Shown piece after piece: positions 10,705 through 20,922 of a stretch of 64,000 bases of DNA. Source of the DNA: Pseudoxanthomonas sp. PXM03 (GTDB lineage: Bacteria; Pseudomonadota; Gammaproteobacteria; Xanthomonadales; Xanthomonadaceae); NCBI RefSeq assembly GCF_014852005.1, contig NZ_JACVAU010000002.1, positions 868,001 to 932,000 of the forward strand, given 5' to 3'. Under the pieces are notes generated by a model. It was not told the DNA's origin and did no database searches. It was given only the letters and a program-made list of their open reading frames with translations. Made by a program: the position numbers and the translations under genes. How positions within the stretch are numbered: the stretch's first letter is position 1; every line of letters starts with the position of its first letter.

Positions 10705-11643
10705 TCAGGCCGCCGCCAGGGCCGCCTGGATCAACGCCTCGAACCGCTGCTGGTCGTAGCGCAGCAGGATGTTGGCCTTGTCGGGCCGTCCGCCTTCCCG
10801 GCGCCAATCCACGATGGACGCCCCACGGGCATGGACACCCGCCAGTTCGATGGCCAGCGGCCGTTCGGCCAGTTCGAGCGCCCCCTCCGGTGCCAGCACG
10901 AAGGCCATGGCCAGGGCATCGGCCGCATACCAGTGGTCGCCACGTCGGTCGGCGGACCACAGGCGGGTCTTCTCGGAAATGCGGTCGTAGAAGCGGGCAC
11001 GGTCGGAATCCGCCCCCAGCCAGCCCGCCACCCGCTCATGATGGAGACCGTGGGCGATGGTGGCCTCCCAGTCGGCCAGGTCGTAGTGCTCGAACGCCTC
11101 GAGCACCAGGTGCGCCGCTTCCGGATCGAAGAAGAAATTGAACTCGGCCGCCGGCGTGATGTTGCCGTGGCAGGTTACCGCACCCCCCATCACCACCAAG
11201 CGCGCGACCCGCCGGGGCAGCGTGGGGTCCAGCTTGAGCGCCAGCGCGATGTTGGTCAGCGGCCCCAGCGCGACCAGCACCAGCCGGCCCGCGTGTTCGT
11301 GCGACAGGCGCAGGATCGCCAGCGCCGCGTGTTCGGCTTCCGCCTGGCGGGAAGCCGGCGGGAAGCCGACATCACCGAAGCCGTCCTGCCCATGCACGTA
11401 GCCCGCATCCGGCGATGGATGCAGCAGCGGCGCAGGCGCCCCGGCGAACACGGGAATGTCTTCGCGACCGGCCACTTCACACAGCTTCAGCGCATTGCGC
11501 ACGGTGTGCTGCAAGCCCACGTTGCCGGCCGCGATGGTCAGGCCGACGATGTCGTGGCGCGCATCGTTGAATGCCATCAACAGGGCCAACGCATCGTCGA
11601 CGCCGGGGTCAGTGTCGATCAGCAGGGGAATCTTGTCCGTCAT
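10705..11643 (-). CDS. Inosine/uridine-preferring nucleoside hydrolase family protein
   Basis: A 312-residue enzyme of the IUNH family, which hydrolyses the N-glycosidic bond of ribonucleosides for base salvage. The calcium-binding N-terminal signature [12 protein letters not shown] is intact. [17 protein letters not shown] and an active-site His region ([12 protein letters not shown]) are also present. Substrate preference cannot be read from the sequence. The gene stands alone between rpmE2 and recG. Confidence 0.92.
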   Translation of the reverse strand: MTDKIPLLIDTDPGVDDALALLMAFNDARHDIVGLTIAAGNVGLQHTVRNALKLCEVAGREDIPVFAGAPAPLLHPSPDAGYVHGQDGFGDVGFPPASRQAEAEHAALAILRLSHEHAGRLVLVALGPLTNIALALKLDPTLPRRVARLVVMGGAVTCHGNITPAAEFNFFFDPEAAHLVLEAFEHYDLADWEATIAHGLHHERVAGWLGADSDRARFYDRISEKTRLWSADRRGDHWYAADALAMAFVLAPEGALELAERPLAIELAGVHARGASIVDWRREGGRPDKANILLRYDQQRFEALIQAALAAA

Positions 11644-11713
11644 CGTCTTCTCTTCGTCTTCTCGGCCGCCGAGTCTCGCACCGCAGACGGTGCCATGGAA
11701 GCATGCGTGTCAT

Positions 11714-11796
11714 GTGGGAGGGGCTTCAGCCCCGAGGTTCTTCGGTCAGCCAATGGAAGCCTGATCGAAAAGCATCGGGGCTGAAGCCCCTCCTAC
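11714..11796. repeat. Inverted pair of GTAG-type palindromes (GGGGCTTCAGCCCC stem)
   Basis: The left copy begins GTGGGAGGGGCTTCAGCCCC; the right copy is its near-exact inverse and ends in CTAC. About 38 bases separate the hairpins. It lies between nucleoside hydrolase and recG, 11 bases from the recG stop. Same family as 23643-23717 and 47449-47513. Confidence 0.85.
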
Positions 11797-11806
11797 AAGA
11801 GACGAC

Positions 11807-13912
<2,106 letters not shown>

Positions 13913-13942
13913 GGCGCAAGGATGCCGGGAACGGCCCGAAAC

Positions 13943-13971
13943 AAAAACCCCGGCACCTCACGATGCCGGGG
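13943..13971 (-). terminator. Rho-independent terminator of the TonB receptor operon
   Basis: An 8-bp stem (CCCCGGCA with TGCCGGGG) and 8-base loop are followed on the minus strand by TTTTTGTTT. It is placed 28 bases after the receptor stop. Confidence 0.88.
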
Positions 13972-13998
13972 CCCACGTCCAGCGCGTCTCCGCGCGGC

Positions 13999-16449
13999 TC
14001 AGAACTTCACGACGACTTCCATTCCGTAGGTGCGCGGCTCGCTGATGGTGGCCCCCACCACGCCCAGCGGTCCGCGCCCGTAGGTGTTCAGGCCCTTCAC
14101 GTACTGGTTGTCGAACACGTTGTTGCCATAGATCGCCCAGCTCCAATGTCCGCTTGGCGCTGTCCAGCCGACACGCATGTCCGTGCGGTCACGCGCTTCG
14201 CCGATATCGAGCAGCGCATTGACGCCACAGTCGCCCTGCAGGTCGGAGCCGGCATTGCAGCGGCTGCGTCCGCGGTAGGCATGGCGTGCGGAGAAGCGCA
14301 GATCGCCGTGTCCGGCCAGGTCCACGCGATACGCCGCGCCGATCGATGCGGTGAACCGCGGCTCACCGGTGGGCTCGCCATCCAGGTCGATGCCTTCCGG
14401 CGTCACGTAATCCTTGTACTTGGAATCGATCCATTCGGCCTGCGCATCCAGCGTGAATGCATCCGTCACTTTCCAGCGCATGTCGAAATCGATGCCGGTC
14501 GCTTCGAGGTCACCGGTATCGAACACGAAGCGCGGGATGTCGACCGGGTTGTTCGGGTCAGGATCGATCAGCCGGATCGACTGCCGGTTGTCGTAGCGAT
14601 AATGGAACAGCGATGCGTTGTACGAAAAGCGGCCGAAGGACTGCTTGATGCCGGCCTCCAGGTTCCATACATCCTCGTTCTCGAACGCGGGGCCGATCTG
14701 CAGTGCATTGAAGCCACCGGCCTTGTAGCCCTTGGCCAGCGAACCGAACACCATCGTCCTGTCGTTGACGTGGTAGTCCACGACGAAGCGCGGGCTGAAA
14801 TCGCTCCAGCTGCGCTTGTCGCGCACCAGCACGCCCTTGTTCACCATGGCCGGCGGATCGATGAACGCCATGTCGAAGGTCAGCAGTTCACGCGTGATCG
14901 GAATTCCCATCTGCTCCAGCGCAGCGAAGAACCCTAGCGACTCCAGCAGATCCAGCTTGCCCTCCAGCTCGGGTGCATTGCGCGGCGTGTTGAGCCAGGT
15001 GAAATCCTTCTCGTCGCGCGTGTAGCGCAGGCCGAAGGTCAGGTTGAGCTTGTCGGACGCGCGCCAGATCACGTCACCGAAGGCGGCGTACGCGGTGGTC
15101 GACAACGTATTGGTGAAGCGCTCGTTCCAGCGGTCGCCCACCAGCGAGACCGGGATGCCCACGGTCTGCGCCAGGAACGAAGTGAACCCGAACAGGCTGC
15201 CATCCGGCGTCGGTGCGATACCGAGGTTGCGCACGATGTTGTCCACCGCCTCGGTATTCGTGTTGACCTCGCTGGTCTGGTCGGCATCCTCCTTGAAGAA
15301 ACTGGCACCGGCCACCCAGTCCAGGCGCGCGTTGCTGCCGGCGAACTTGAACTCCTGGTAGAACGTCTCGTTGCTTTCGGTATTGACCGAATCGATGTAC
15401 AGGTCGGCCCGGTTGGTGCCGTCCTCCTCGGTCTGGTTCAGCGAATCGTACTGCCGCCACGACGAGGTCGACGTCAGGTTGCCCCAGGTGAACGCGTGGT
15501 CGACGATCAGGGTGACGCCGTCGAACGTGCGCCACTCGGCGTTCTCCGCATCGCTGTAGGTCGGCACCTCGCGCGGATCGAAGTAGTCGTCCGGGTCCAC
15601 GGGCACCGGGGGGCGCTGCGGGTAGGCCGGCAACGGCACGATCCCGGTGGTCACACGGCCGTTCTGGTCCAGGCTCTCGTGGTCCCAGCTGACCAGGGCG
15701 GTGGTGTTCTCGCCCATGCGGACCTGCCAGGCTGCGCGCGCCGCCCACACGTTCTCTCCCCCGAGGTCCTTGCCGGTGGCGCCGTCCTGGAACCAGCCGT
15801 CGCTGTGGTTGAACAAGGCGTTGACGCGCAGCGCGGAGGTCTCGCTGGTGGGGATGTTCCACATCGCATCGGCGTACTGCTTGCCGTAGTTCCCCAACCG
15901 CAACCGCAGGCGCGCCTCGGTTTCGTCCTGCGGCCGGCGCGTCACCAGCGAAATCGCACCCGCCGCCGTGTTGCGGCCGAACAGCGTGCCTTGCGGGCCT
16001 TTCAATACCTCGATGCGCTCGACATCGAGGAACGGCAGCAACACGCCGCCGCCGCGACCGCCGTACACGCCATCCACGAATATCCCGACCGCCGGATCGG
16101 TCCCGATGCCGAAGTCGCTGGTCTCCACGCCACGCAGGCGGAACGAAGGTTGCGTGGGCTGCACGGCATCCACCACCAGGCCAGGCACGAATGCATCGAT
16201 GTCACCGAGGTTCTCGGCCGCCACGTCGTCGAGCAGTTGCTGATCCACGACCTGCAGTGCGATCGGCACGTCCTGGAGCTCCTGCGAACGGCTCTGCGCG
16301 GTCACGGTGATGGTGTCCAGGTCGGTCGCCTGCTGCTCACCCTCGGGCGTGGCCTGCGCCCAGGCCGTGCCGCCCGTGCCCAGCACCACACAGCCGCCGA
16401 ACAGTGCGCGACGCAGACCCACGACCAGATTCCGTTGCATCACTTTCAT
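13999..16449 (-). CDS. TonB-dependent outer-membrane receptor
   Basis: An 816-residue outer-membrane active transporter. It has a signal peptide ending at AWAQA (~residue 32), then a short TonB-box-like stretch (LDTITVTAQ), a plug domain (DVPIALQVV, FRLRGVE, ERIEVLKGPQGTLFGRN) and a 22-strand barrel ending in an aromatic residue (EVVVKF). The style of the plug resembles receptors for hydrophobic or plant-derived compounds in sphingomonads and Caulobacter rather than classic siderophore receptors, but the substrate is unknown. The ATG at 16449 sits five bases after GGGAGG; a GTG one codon upstream is possible. It is the third gene of the beta-helix/cytochrome operon. Confidence 0.92.
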   Translation of the reverse strand: MKVMQRNLVVGLRRALFGGCVVLGTGGTAWAQATPEGEQQATDLDTITVTAQSRSQELQDVPIALQVVDQQLLDDVAAENLGDIDAFVPGLVVDAVQPTQPSFRLRGVETSDFGIGTDPAVGIFVDGVYGGRGGGVLLPFLDVERIEVLKGPQGTLFGRNTAAGAISLVTRRPQDETEARLRLRLGNYGKQYADAMWNIPTSETSALRVNALFNHSDGWFQDGATGKDLGGENVWAARAAWQVRMGENTTALVSWDHESLDQNGRVTTGIVPLPAYPQRPPVPVDPDDYFDPREVPTYSDAENAEWRTFDGVTLIVDHAFTWGNLTSTSSWRQYDSLNQTEEDGTNRADLYIDSVNTESNETFYQEFKFAGSNARLDWVAGASFFKEDADQTSEVNTNTEAVDNIVRNLGIAPTPDGSLFGFTSFLAQTVGIPVSLVGDRWNERFTNTLSTTAYAAFGDVIWRASDKLNLTFGLRYTRDEKDFTWLNTPRNAPELEGKLDLLESLGFFAALEQMGIPITRELLTFDMAFIDPPAMVNKGVLVRDKRSWSDFSPRFVVDYHVNDRTMVFGSLAKGYKAGGFNALQIGPAFENEDVWNLEAGIKQSFGRFSYNASLFHYRYDNRQSIRLIDPDPNNPVDIPRFVFDTGDLEATGIDFDMRWKVTDAFTLDAQAEWIDSKYKDYVTPEGIDLDGEPTGEPRFTASIGAAYRVDLAGHGDLRFSARHAYRGRSRCNAGSDLQGDCGVNALLDIGEARDRTDMRVGWTAPSGHWSWAIYGNNVFDNQYVKGLNTYGRGPLGVVGATISEPRTYGMEVVVKF

Positions 16450-16485
16450 CACTCCCTCCCGAGAAGCGTTGTGCGGATACCGGCT

Positions 16486-17661
16486 TCAGACGGCCGGCGG
16501 CGGTTGAATGTCTGTTCCATTCGCTGCATCGCAGCTTCCCGGCTGCGCATTGATCCACGCGCGGATCAGTTCGACACCCTCGCGATGGACGACCGACCGG
16601 CCCAGCTCGGGCATCATGATCGCGGGATCGTTGCTGTTCATGCGGAAATCGAAGATGGACGCTTCCGCGCTACCCGGCACGATGTCGTGCATCCGGTTGC
16701 CGGTGCCCTTGCCCGCGGCGATGGGCTGCTTGCAGAAACCCAGCTTGAGGCGGTCCTGCGTGCCCGCATCCAGCCACAGGCCGGAGGTGATGGCCGGACC
16801 GGTGGCGCTGTGGCAATGTCCGCAGTTGATATCGAGATAGGCGCGTGCGCGTGCGTCGAGCGAAGCACGCGCATCGGACGCATCCGCCAGCCGCGGTGGC
16901 TGCGCGGGTACGCCGGCCAGATAGCCGACCCGCGCGAGGTGGGCCAACTGGTTGTCGCGACCACCCGCGTAGTCGAAGTCGCGGTTGAGGTGGCGGGCCT
17001 TCGGCCCGATCGGCAGCAGCTTGCGCGATTTGTTGTCGGTGATGTGGCAGCCGCCGCACTGGTTCTGGTCGGGCACCTGGTAGTTCGCGACTTCGCGGCC
17101 ACCGTGTGCATCGACCAGGTCGAGCGTGACCAGCTCGCCGGTGCGCTTCAGTGTGGCCTCGGTCTGGGCATCGTTCCACACGTAGGGAAGCGCGACCCAG
17201 CCTTCCGCACGGTGCACCAGCAGGCGCGTTTCGACCAGGCGGACCTTCGACAGGTCCAGCGCTTCGCCTTCGAGCGAAGACGATGACGGTGGCGTGCGCG
17301 CGACCGATTTTCCATCCCACGCCCTGCCAGCGGGCAACGGGTAGTAGAACGTCTTGCTGAGGATGGTGCCCACCGGGAAGTCGAAACTCCGGTCCGGCTG
17401 ATAGGTGGCCGCCATGCCCACCGGCATCCAGACGGTGCGCAGCTTGTGCGCGTAGTCGCTGAACAACGGCGTGTTGAGGTCATAGGGCACCACGCCCTCA
17501 TTGAGCCGCAACCAGCCGTCTTCGACCCGCAACACACCCCACTCCGCCAGGGACGCCGGCTGTCCCTCGGCAACAAAATGCACACGGGATGCAGGCTGGC
17601 AGGCGACCAGCACCAGGCACGCTGCCAGCAGCAGGAGGAACGCCGTGCACCGATGCCGCAT
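16486..17661 (-). CDS. Di-heme c-type cytochrome lipoprotein of the SO_2930/HNE_0200 family
   Basis: A 391-residue exported lipoprotein (signal with lipobox LVAC, Cys21). Two covalent heme sites are clear: CGGCH at 202-206 and CGHCH at 280-284. A Met-rich segment near the end (AIMMPELGRS) could supply an axial ligand. The N-terminal half (DLNTPLFSDYAHKLRTVWMP, FPVGTILSKTFYYP) is a beta-rich domain found in this family. As I recall, the family (TIGR03806) occurs regularly beside a beta-helix protein of TIGR03805, exactly as here, with no assigned function. Nine bases separate it from the upstream gene and 36 from the receptor start. Confidence 0.88.
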   Translation of the reverse strand: MRHRCTAFLLLLAACLVLVACQPASRVHFVAEGQPASLAEWGVLRVEDGWLRLNEGVVPYDLNTPLFSDYAHKLRTVWMPVGMAATYQPDRSFDFPVGTILSKTFYYPLPAGRAWDGKSVARTPPSSSSLEGEALDLSKVRLVETRLLVHRAEGWVALPYVWNDAQTEATLKRTGELVTLDLVDAHGGREVANYQVPDQNQCGGCHITDNKSRKLLPIGPKARHLNRDFDYAGGRDNQLAHLARVGYLAGVPAQPPRLADASDARASLDARARAYLDINCGHCHSATGPAITSGLWLDAGTQDRLKLGFCKQPIAAGKGTGNRMHDIVPGSAEASIFDFRMNSNDPAIMMPELGRSVVHREGVELIRAWINAQPGSCDAANGTDIQPPPAV

Positions 17662-17670
17662 GCGTCTTCC

Positions 17671-18906
17671 TCAACCGCGCTTCAGGTCGACTGCAGGCAA
17701 TCGCGGAAGTTCGCAATCGTGCGCCTTCATGTCCTTGCCGGGGCTCTTGTAGCCACCGGGCCCGTCGGCATTGACCACGCCGCTGACATCGCGCAGGCAG
17801 ATCTGCGGACCGGTCTTCCTGCCGTCCACCACGCGATCCTGATTGAAGTAGCCATCCCAGAGCACGTCGGGAAAGCTGCCGCGCAGGCCGTAGACCGCCA
17901 CCTTCAGCGCCTTGAGGTCGAAGCCGTCGGGCGAATCCCCGCCGCCGGAGAGCGTGTTGCCATGGATGAAGATGCGCTCGGGATAAGGATCGAAGTTGGG
18001 CGAGGCGCTGCTGTCCTTGTACCCGGTGGAATACACGCTGGACACGATGATGTTGGCCGTTGCGTTGTCGCGGATCTCGTTGGCGAAGACTTCGATGTCG
18101 TCGTTGGAATTGATGACGATGCCCGAGCCCGCCGGCACGCTGGCGACCGGTGTGCCCTTGGCGCCGAAGTTCTCGTGGTTGTTGGCGATGACCTTGTTGT
18201 TGTACACGCGGATGTTGCCGCCCTGCTGGGACAGGCCCGGCATGTTGAACACCAGGATGCCGCCGGTATTGCCGGTGGCGACGTTTTCGTAGACGTCCGC
18301 GTTGATCGTGTTCTCGACCTCGATACCGGCGACGTTCTGTTCGGCGCGGCTGCGGCGCACGATCACCCCGTCGGACTGACCCACGTAGATCCCCGCATCG
18401 GACGCACCGATGGACACCGTGTCCTCGATCAGCACGTTCTTCGTCAGCACCGGGTAGATGCCGTAGGCACCGTTCTTGGTGCTCGGCCCACCGGTCCACT
18501 GCACTTTCACGCCCCGGATGGTGATGTTCGCGGACTCGCTGATCTTCAGGCCATCGCCCTTGGAATCCTCGATGGTGAGGTTCTCGATGGTGAAGTCGTT
18601 GCCGTTCACCAGCAGGCCCTCCGCGCCCGCCTTCTGTCCCTTGAAGCTCAGCACGCTCTTGTCCATGCCGGCGCCCCGGATCGTCACGCCATCGGCGCGC
18701 AGGCTGAGGCTGCGGTCGAAGCTGTGGCGGCCGGCCGGGATTTCGATGACATCACCCCGCTTGGCATCCAGCAGGCGCTCCTGCAGGGTGGTGGCGAAGC
18801 CTGTATCGGCGGCCGCGACGGTGTCGGTCGCGGATGTTCCGGGCTGGCAGCCCGCCGCCAGCAGCACCAGCGCGCCGGCTATCGCCAAGGAAATGCTGCG
18901 TTGCAT
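17671..18906 (-). CDS. Parallel beta-helix lipoprotein (TIGR03805-like)
   Basis: A 411-residue lipoprotein (lipobox LAAG-C, Cys20). After the signal comes a pectate-lyase-like opening (AKRGDVIEIPAGRHSFDRSL, GVTIRGAGMDKSVL) and then a series of beta-helix turns rich in N, I, V and G (ENLTIEDSKGDGLKI, NITIRGVKV, AGIYVGQSDGVIVRRS, AGIEVENTINADVYEN). Such folds usually bind or cleave polysaccharides, but no catalytic residues can be named. The ATG at 18906 has a GGGAGGGGA ribosome site. It is first in a likely operon with the di-heme cytochrome and the TonB receptor and is divergent from an AraC regulator. Confidence 0.88.
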   Translation of the reverse strand: MQRSISLAIAGALVLLAAGCQPGTSATDTVAAADTGFATTLQERLLDAKRGDVIEIPAGRHSFDRSLSLRADGVTIRGAGMDKSVLSFKGQKAGAEGLLVNGNDFTIENLTIEDSKGDGLKISESANITIRGVKVQWTGGPSTKNGAYGIYPVLTKNVLIEDTVSIGASDAGIYVGQSDGVIVRRSRAEQNVAGIEVENTINADVYENVATGNTGGILVFNMPGLSQQGGNIRVYNNKVIANNHENFGAKGTPVASVPAGSGIVINSNDDIEVFANEIRDNATANIIVSSVYSTGYKDSSASPNFDPYPERIFIHGNTLSGGGDSPDGFDLKALKVAVYGLRGSFPDVLWDGYFNQDRVVDGRKTGPQICLRDVSGVVNADGPGGYKSPGKDMKAHDCELPRLPAVDLKRG

Positions 18907-18924
18907 GAGTCTCCCCTCCCATAC

Positions 18925-18990
18925 GCCTGCGTAGTGCAGGCCAGTCTGGTGTGCGGGCACGTATGACACGGAGGGCGGGAGCGGCATACT
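18925..18990. promoter_or_regulatory. Divergent control region of beta-helix operon and AraC gene
   Basis: The 119-base gap holds a 6-bp inverted repeat (GCCTGC, 5-base spacer, GCAGGC; 18925-18941). On the plus strand TATGAC (18962-18967) and CATACT (18985-18990) are 17 bases apart and could form the AraC-gene promoter. An AraC-type site for both directions is expected here but cannot be defined from one sequence. Confidence 0.35.
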
Positions 18991-19025
18991 AAGGGGGGCA
19001 AAGCGGACAAGCTGGAGGGGCTTCG

Positions 19026-20063
19026 ATGCGCTGGAAAACCGGACTGGGCAATCCCCTGTCGATCGCCAATCTGCCCACCAACATGCTGTGCGGGCTGGTG
19101 CTGCTGGCCGGCGAGTTCGGCGTGAATGCCGAGAGCTGGTTCGCCGGCATGCGCTTGAACGTGCAGGAAATCCACGATCCGCAGGCGCGCGTGTCTTACC
19201 GCCAGGCCAGCGAGATCATCCGCCGCGCCCTGCCCACCTTGCCCATCGACGGCGTCGGCCTGGCCATGGGCGGCAAGCAGAACGGCGGCAACTTCGGCCT
19301 GCTCGGGCTGGCGATGAAGACCGCGCCCACGTTCGGCGATGCGGTGCAGATCGGCCTCGAGTACCAGCGCAACCTGGGGCCGCTGATGGACCTGGAACTG
19401 GAAGACCGCGATGAAGGCGCGTTGGCCGTGATCGCCACAGCACCGGAAGAGGCCACCGACCTGCTGCCGTTCCTGTGCGAGGAAATGTTCGCCAGCACGC
19501 TGATGCTGGCGCGCGAACTGGCGGGCCCGGACTTCCGTCCGTTGCGGCTGGAACTCGGCTATCCCGCACCGCGCTACGCTGCCCGTTACGACGACCTGTT
19601 CGGTTGCGAGGTCCGCTTCAACCAGCCGCGGCATGCCATGGTGGTGGATCGTCGCTGGCTGGAACTGCCGTTCGCCAGCTACAACCCGGTGACGTCACGG
19701 CAGGCGCTCGCGTTGTGCCAGGCACAGCTGACGGCGATGTCGTTGCGTGGCGAGACCACGGCGGCGGTGGAGCGGCAGTTGCGTCCGCGCCTGCGCGAGA
19801 ATCCGCAGATGACCGACGTGGCCACCGCGCTGCATCTCAGCGAACGCACGCTGCGCCGCCAGCTCGCCGAGGAAGGCACCAGCTTCAGCGCGGTGCACGA
19901 CCGCGTCCGCACGGAGCGTGCGCTGGAACTTCTGCACGACGAAGAAACCACCATTGCCACCGTCGGTAGCCAGATAGGATTCAACGATGTGCGGGAGTTC
20001 CGCCGCGCGTTCAAACGTTGGACCGGGCACACACCCAGCGATACCCGACGTCGCCCCACGTAG
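19026..20063 (+). CDS. AraC-family transcriptional regulator with Arabinose_bd-type sensor domain
   Basis: A 345-residue regulator. The N-terminal ~200 residues resemble the sensor domain seen in OruR/ArgR-like AraC proteins (QASEIIRRALPTLP, LGLAMKTAPTFGDAVQIG). The C-terminal ~90 residues form a double HTH (DVATALHLSERTLRRQLAEE and TIATVGSQIGFNDVREFRRA followed by FKRWTGHTPSD). A GGAGGGG ribosome site precedes the ATG. Its divergent position makes it the likely regulator of the beta-helix/cytochrome/receptor operon; this is inference. The TAG stop lies within a GTAG repeat. Confidence 0.92.
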   Translation: MRWKTGLGNPLSIANLPTNMLCGLVLLAGEFGVNAESWFAGMRLNVQEIHDPQARVSYRQASEIIRRALPTLPIDGVGLAMGGKQNGGNFGLLGLAMKTAPTFGDAVQIGLEYQRNLGPLMDLELEDRDEGALAVIATAPEEATDLLPFLCEEMFASTLMLARELAGPDFRPLRLELGYPAPRYAARYDDLFGCEVRFNQPRHAMVVDRRWLELPFASYNPVTSRQALALCQAQLTAMSLRGETTAAVERQLRPRLRENPQMTDVATALHLSERTLRRQLAEEGTSFSAVHDRVRTERALELLHDEETTIATVGSQIGFNDVREFRRAFKRWTGHTPSDTRRRPT

Positions 20064-20084
20064 AGCGGAGCGTGCTCTGCTGCC
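20060..20084 (+). repeat. Single GTAG palindrome (GCGGAGCGTGCTCTGC stem) at AraC stop
   Basis: GTAG followed by an imperfect hairpin (AGCGGAGC, GT, GCTCTGCT). The TAG of the regulator gene is the TAG of the GTAG motif. Related to 20283-20306. Confidence 0.75.
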
Positions 20085-20122
20085 GTCGGCCTCATCCCGC
20101 CAGGAAAGCTCTGCACAACCGG

Positions 20123-20231
20123 CCCGTCCGTGGTGAACCTGTCGAACCACGCGTTTCACGACAAGGCAGGGCCGTCCTGATCTGTCGATCCATCGCCAAG
20201 AGCATGGTTCGACAGGCCCACCACGAACGGC
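20123..20231. repeat. Inverted pair of TGGTTCGACAGG...ACCACGAACGG elements
   Basis: Copy one (20123-20150, minus orientation) and copy two (20205-20231, plus orientation) share TGGTTCGACAGG and CCACG.ACGG and face each other across 54 bases. This repeat is unlike the GTAG palindromes and resembles a common intergenic repeat of xanthomonads and pseudomonads. Together with the flanking GTAG elements it fills the 314-base gene-free gap 20064-20377. Confidence 0.75.
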
Positions 20232-20282
20232 ACCCGGAAGACTGCATGTGTTTGACGGCGTCGTTCGGCGTTGGTCTTTGAG

Positions 20283-20364
20283 GTAGAGCGGAGCTTGCTC
20301 CGCTGCTTTCGCTTTCGCGCAAACCTGTCGGATGGCCTCCGGCGCCAAGCAAGCCCGGCGCTAC
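20283..20364. repeat. Inverted pair of GTAG palindromes
   Basis: The left element (20283-20306) is GTAG plus the hairpin GAGCGGAGC TT GCTCCGCTG. The right element (20341-20364, minus orientation) is GTAGCGCCGGGCTTGC followed by TTGGCGCC. They share the GTAG head and overall form but differ in stem sequence. They lie just beyond the ridA stop. Confidence 0.75.
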
Positions 20365-20377
20365 GGGGCCCCCACAC

Positions 20378-20761
20378 TCACTCCAGCACCATCACCGCAT
20401 CGACTTCGAAAGCCGCACCCTTCGGCAGGCCGGACACTTCAATCGTCGAACGTGCGGGGTAAGGCGCGGCGAAATATTCCTGCATCACCGCATTGACCGC
20501 CGCGAACTGCGACAGGTCGGTCAGGTACAGGCCCAGGCGCACGATGCGGTCCAGCGAGCCGCCCGCCGCTTCGGCGACCGCCTTGAGGTTGTCGAAAGCA
20601 CGGCGGGCCTGCACGCCGATGTCGCCTTCCACCAGGTTGCCGGTGGCCGGATCCAGCGGAATCTGCCCGGAGAAGTACACGGTATTGCCTGCGCGCACGG
20701 CCTGCGAATACGGACCGATGGCAGCGGGGGCGTGATCGGTGTGGATGATCTGCTTGGTCAT
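20378..20761 (-). CDS. ridA: 2-iminobutanoate/2-iminopropanoate deaminase RidA
   Basis: A 127-residue trimeric YjgF/YER057c/UK114-family enzyme that hydrolyses reactive enamine/imine intermediates released by PLP enzymes. The signature is complete: [19 protein letters not shown], and the C-terminal [21 protein letters not shown] with the Arg and Glu that bind the substrate. A GAGGAG ribosome site precedes the ATG. It lies downstream of spoT on the same strand, separated by a repeat pair. Confidence 0.97.
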   Translation of the reverse strand: MTKQIIHTDHAPAAIGPYSQAVRAGNTVYFSGQIPLDPATGNLVEGDIGVQARRAFDNLKAVAEAAGGSLDRIVRLGLYLTDLSQFAAVNAVMQEYFAAPYPARSTIEVSGLPKGAAFEVDAVMVLE

Positions 20762-20792
20762 GGGCGACTCCTCAGTGGATAGCCGATTCTAC

Positions 20793-20921
20793 GTAGGGCG
20801 GGCCCAGGCCCGCCATCGCGCGCGACCCGATCACCTTCGCATTGATGGAAACAGGCAACCCAAGCAGATCGCCACCATTGCGAACATGGGCGCCACGACG
20901 GCGGGCCTGGGCCCGCCCTAC
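20793..20921. repeat. Inverted pair of GTAG palindromes (GCGGGCCCAGGCCCGC stem)
   Basis: The left copy is GTAGGGCGGGCCCAGGCCCG and the right copy (20900-20921) is its inverse ending in CTAC. About 85 bases separate them. The pair fills most of the ridA-spoT gap and ends two bases from the spoT stop. Confidence 0.85.
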
Positions 20922-20922
20922 C

